Below are positions 15,098-16,413 of a stretch of 16,413 nt of DNA, in pieces. The position numbers were made by a program, and so were the translations under genes. The notes beneath the pieces are model-generated. The model saw only the letters and a list, made by a program, of their open reading frames with translations, was not told where the DNA came from and searched no databases. The stretch's first letter is position 1. The number at the start of each line of letters is the position of its first letter. This DNA is from Methanobacteriaceae archaeon (lineage in GTDB: Archaea > Methanobacteriota > Methanobacteria > Methanobacteriales > Methanobacteriaceae), in assembly GCA_900769095.1 (NCBI GenBank), contig CAAGFH010000095.1:1-16413 (forward strand). Reading direction: 5' to 3'.

Positions 15098-15885
15098 TTT
15101 ATCACATCATGCTTAATATTTTTAAATAGTTCTCCAGCCCAGTTTTTTGATTTATCGCTATTGCAAATAAGAATCCTGTTTTGATCAAAGCTTTTGTCAT
15201 TTTTAAATAATCCAAAACTAATTGATTCATCACATATTGTTAAATATACTTTTAAATCCTCATCAACAGGATATATTGTTAATCTTTCCTGTGCTGATGC
15301 TTGCTGTTTTATTTTTGAATTAATGCTTGATGTAATAGCATTATAAATTGATTTAGGTATTATCAATTCAATATTTCCATTTTCTTTTAGAATATTTTCA
15401 ATTAATTTCGGATATTCTGGGTGAAGGTATGGAAATACAGCTTTTAGTGAGGTTGAATTGGTTATTTGGTCTTTGATGGTGTTGTGGGTTTTGTAGATGT
15501 CGAGTGGTGTTGTTTCAATCAATTTTGAATCTTTCAAGTCTGTGATATTTTTCAATGAATCAATGTTTATTTGATCCAAATCGTGTTTATCCCAAAATTC
15601 AGTATAATCGTTTATGACTTCAACACTTTTTTTAAAATCCATAAGTGTTGTAAAATATATTTCAGTCATTGGATTTAGATAATACTTAGATTTTATCTTT
15701 TTTATGTAGTTATTCTGCTCCAACTTTGATATATTGCTTGAAACAGAACTATAAGTTATTTTTGTCTTTTTAACAAGTTCATGGACGCTATTTGGGCTAT
15801 TTTGTAGTTCACTTAATATTTTCAATCGAATTTCTGATTTTGCAAGAAATTTGATATCAGTATTAATTTCATTTTGAATATTCAT
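15094..15885 (-). CDS. DUF1724/FilR1-type HTH regulator, copy 1
   Basis: The 263-residue protein has the same plan as the next gene: a winged helix in the first 70 residues (KSEIRLKILSELQNSPNSVHE, then SSVSSNISKLEQNNYIKKI) and a DUF1724-type C-terminal domain with FWDKHDLDQINIDSLKNI, a VDEDLKVYLTICDE segment and ICNSDKSKNWAGELF. It heads the four-gene operon. GGAGG lies 9 nt before the ATG. A TATA box with an adjacent 12-bp palindrome lies upstream, and autoregulation by one of the operon's own regulators is a reasonable guess. No membrane segment is visible. DNA targets and signal are unknown. Confidence 0.88.
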   Translation of the reverse strand: MNIQNEINTDIKFLAKSEIRLKILSELQNSPNSVHELVKKTKITYSSVSSNISKLEQNNYIKKIKSKYYLNPMTEIYFTTLMDFKKSVEVINDYTEFWDKHDLDQINIDSLKNITDLKDSKLIETTPLDIYKTHNTIKDQITNSTSLKAVFPYLHPEYPKLIENILKENGNIELIIPKSIYNAITSSINSKIKQQASAQERLTIYPVDEDLKVYLTICDESISFGLFKNDKSFDQNRILICNSDKSKNWAGELFKNIKHDVIK

Positions 15886-15922
15886 TTTTATTTTCCTCCA
15901 ATTTTTTGGATAGTATCAAATT

Positions 15923-15942
15923 TTTCAATTGAAATTTAAATA
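15923..15942 (-). promoter_or_regulatory. TATA box plus abutting palindrome for the regulator-moaB operon
   Basis: On the minus strand TATTTAAA (15942-15935) is a TATA box. Directly downstream of it is the perfect 12-bp palindrome TTTCAATTGAAA (15934-15923). The transcript would start near 15912, and GGAGG and the ATG at 15885 follow. A palindrome between TATA and start is a common place for archaeal repressors. Confidence 0.55.
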
Positions 15943-15956
15943 GATTTTTCCAATTC

Positions 15957-15976
15957 TATCCCAAATTTATCCCAAA
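15957..15976. repeat. Direct repeat TATCCCAAA x2 upstream of the TATA box
   Basis: TATCCCAAA occurs at 15957-15965 and 15968-15976, 11 bp apart, about one helical turn. On the minus strand it lies just upstream of the TATA box of the regulator operon. An inverted near-copy, TTTTGGATAG, is at 15904-15913 on the other side of the promoter. The three together may be sites for one regulator. Confidence 0.45.
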
Positions 15977-16048
15977 ACTCTTCCAAATGATTTAATATTG
16001 CTTTAAAGATTTATTCTTAATTTTCAAGTTTATTTTCAATCACTAACC

Positions 16049-16056
16049 TTTATTAA
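16049..16056 (+). promoter_or_regulatory. Possible TATA box of nob1
   Basis: TTTATTAA lies 24-31 nt before the nob1 ATG, so transcription would start within a few bases of the start codon. No ribosome site is visible before 16080, as expected for a leaderless message. The 194-nt gap upstream otherwise holds only the divergent regulator promoter. Confidence 0.35.
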
Positions 16057-16079
16057 TTCATAAAATTTAATATAATTAC

Positions 16080-16413
16080 ATGGAAATTTGTTATATATTA
16101 GATGCTTCTGCTTTTATCAATGGTTTTAAATTAAATACAAACAACAATTTTACCATTCCTGAAATCACTGCTGAAATTAAGGATTTTCAATCTAGACTTG
16201 CACTAGACATGGCTATTGATGAGTGTAAATTAACTATACAAGATGTGCTAGATGAGTATATAAATTGTGTTAATAAAATTATATCTGAATCTGGTGATAT
16301 TTTAAGGTTATCATTTCCGGATAAAAAATTGATTGCGCTTGCATATATGCTTCAAAAAGAAGGGCGCAGTGTTAAACTTATCAGTGATGATTATTCCATT
16401 CAAAATACCTTAA
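16080..16413 (+). CDS. nob1: Nob1-type rRNA endonuclease (PIN domain), 3'-truncated
   Basis: Nob1 is the PIN-domain endonuclease that trims the 3' end of 16S rRNA during maturation of the small ribosomal subunit in archaea and eukaryotes. The visible 111 residues cover the PIN domain. The metal-binding acidic residues are in place: Asp8 (ILDASAFI), Glu32 (PEITAEIKD), Asp81 (LSFPDKKLIALA) and Asp103-Asp104 (LISDDYSIQN). The SRLAL segment and GDILRLS before Asp81 are also Nob1-like. The C-terminal zinc ribbon expected in full-length Nob1 is outside the window. The gene diverges from the regulator-moaB operon. It could be another PIN nuclease, but the DDYSIQN motif favours Nob1. Confidence 0.87.
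   Translation, partial: MEICYILDASAFINGFKLNTNNNFTIPEITAEIKDFQSRLALDMAIDECKLTIQDVLDEYINCVNKIISESGDILRLSFPDKKLIALAYMLQKEGRSVKLISDDYSIQNTL

Noticed and set aside
1..16413. tRNA or rRNA genes, CRISPR arrays, insertion sequences, prophage or toxin-antitoxin modules
   Set aside because: No cloverleaf-like GC-rich segment, regularly spaced repeats, transposase or phage motif was seen. The PIN-domain gene at the end has Nob1 features and no antitoxin partner.

Overview
The window looks like part of the core chromosome of an AT-rich methanogenic archaeon of the order Methanobacteriales, most like Methanobrevibacter. The evidence is archaeal-only gene types (GHMP-type shikimate kinase, ribosomal protein S17e, thermosome, Nob1, the DUF1724/FilR1 regulator family that is typical of methanogens, CbiZ), TATA-box promoters, and a GGTGA Shine-Dalgarno (SD) motif about 5 nt before many starts. 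The first 18 bases match the end of a common Illumina adapter, so the window begins at a raw contig edge. Both terminal genes are cut.

Positions 19-2315, forward: the end of a GT4 glycosyltransferase overlaps shikimate kinase. A new promoter then drives chorismate mutase, which overlaps the gene for ribosomal protein S17e. Positions 2522-6525, forward: a compact lysC-dapA-dapB-asd cluster. Aspartate kinase and Asd make aspartate semialdehyde, DapA and DapB take it to tetrahydrodipicolinate, and the same semialdehyde feeds threonine, methionine and isoleucine synthesis. The transaminase step to diaminopimelate is not in the window.

Positions 6526-9726, forward: a gene for an unrecognised long coiled-coil protein with a 31-residue tandem repeat and a hairpin-rich leader, then the thermosome (group II chaperonin). 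Positions 9773-10789: cbiZ (cobinamide salvage), which starts in the T-rich tail of the thermosome terminator. It ends in an 11-bp convergent overlap with the reverse-strand xseA-xseB pair (exonuclease VII, 12523 to 10779), whose large subunit carries 45-residue repeats. Positions 12651-13414, forward: a PRC-barrel protein and pyrE.

Positions 15885 to 13446, reverse: four mutually overlapping genes, two paralogous DUF1724 regulators, a small winged-helix regulator and moaB. Their promoter has a 12-bp palindrome beside the TATA box and repeated TATCCCAAA motifs. At 16080 forward begins nob1 (rRNA endonuclease), cut by the window end.

No tRNA, rRNA, CRISPR array, insertion sequence or prophage gene was seen, and no gene-free stretch exceeds about 230 nt. 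Most genes are ordinary housekeeping genes. The less ordinary points are the regulator stack on moaB, the repeat coiled-coil protein with its structured leader, the repeat-expanded XseA, and recurring hairpin-plus-T-tract gene ends that overlap stop codons.
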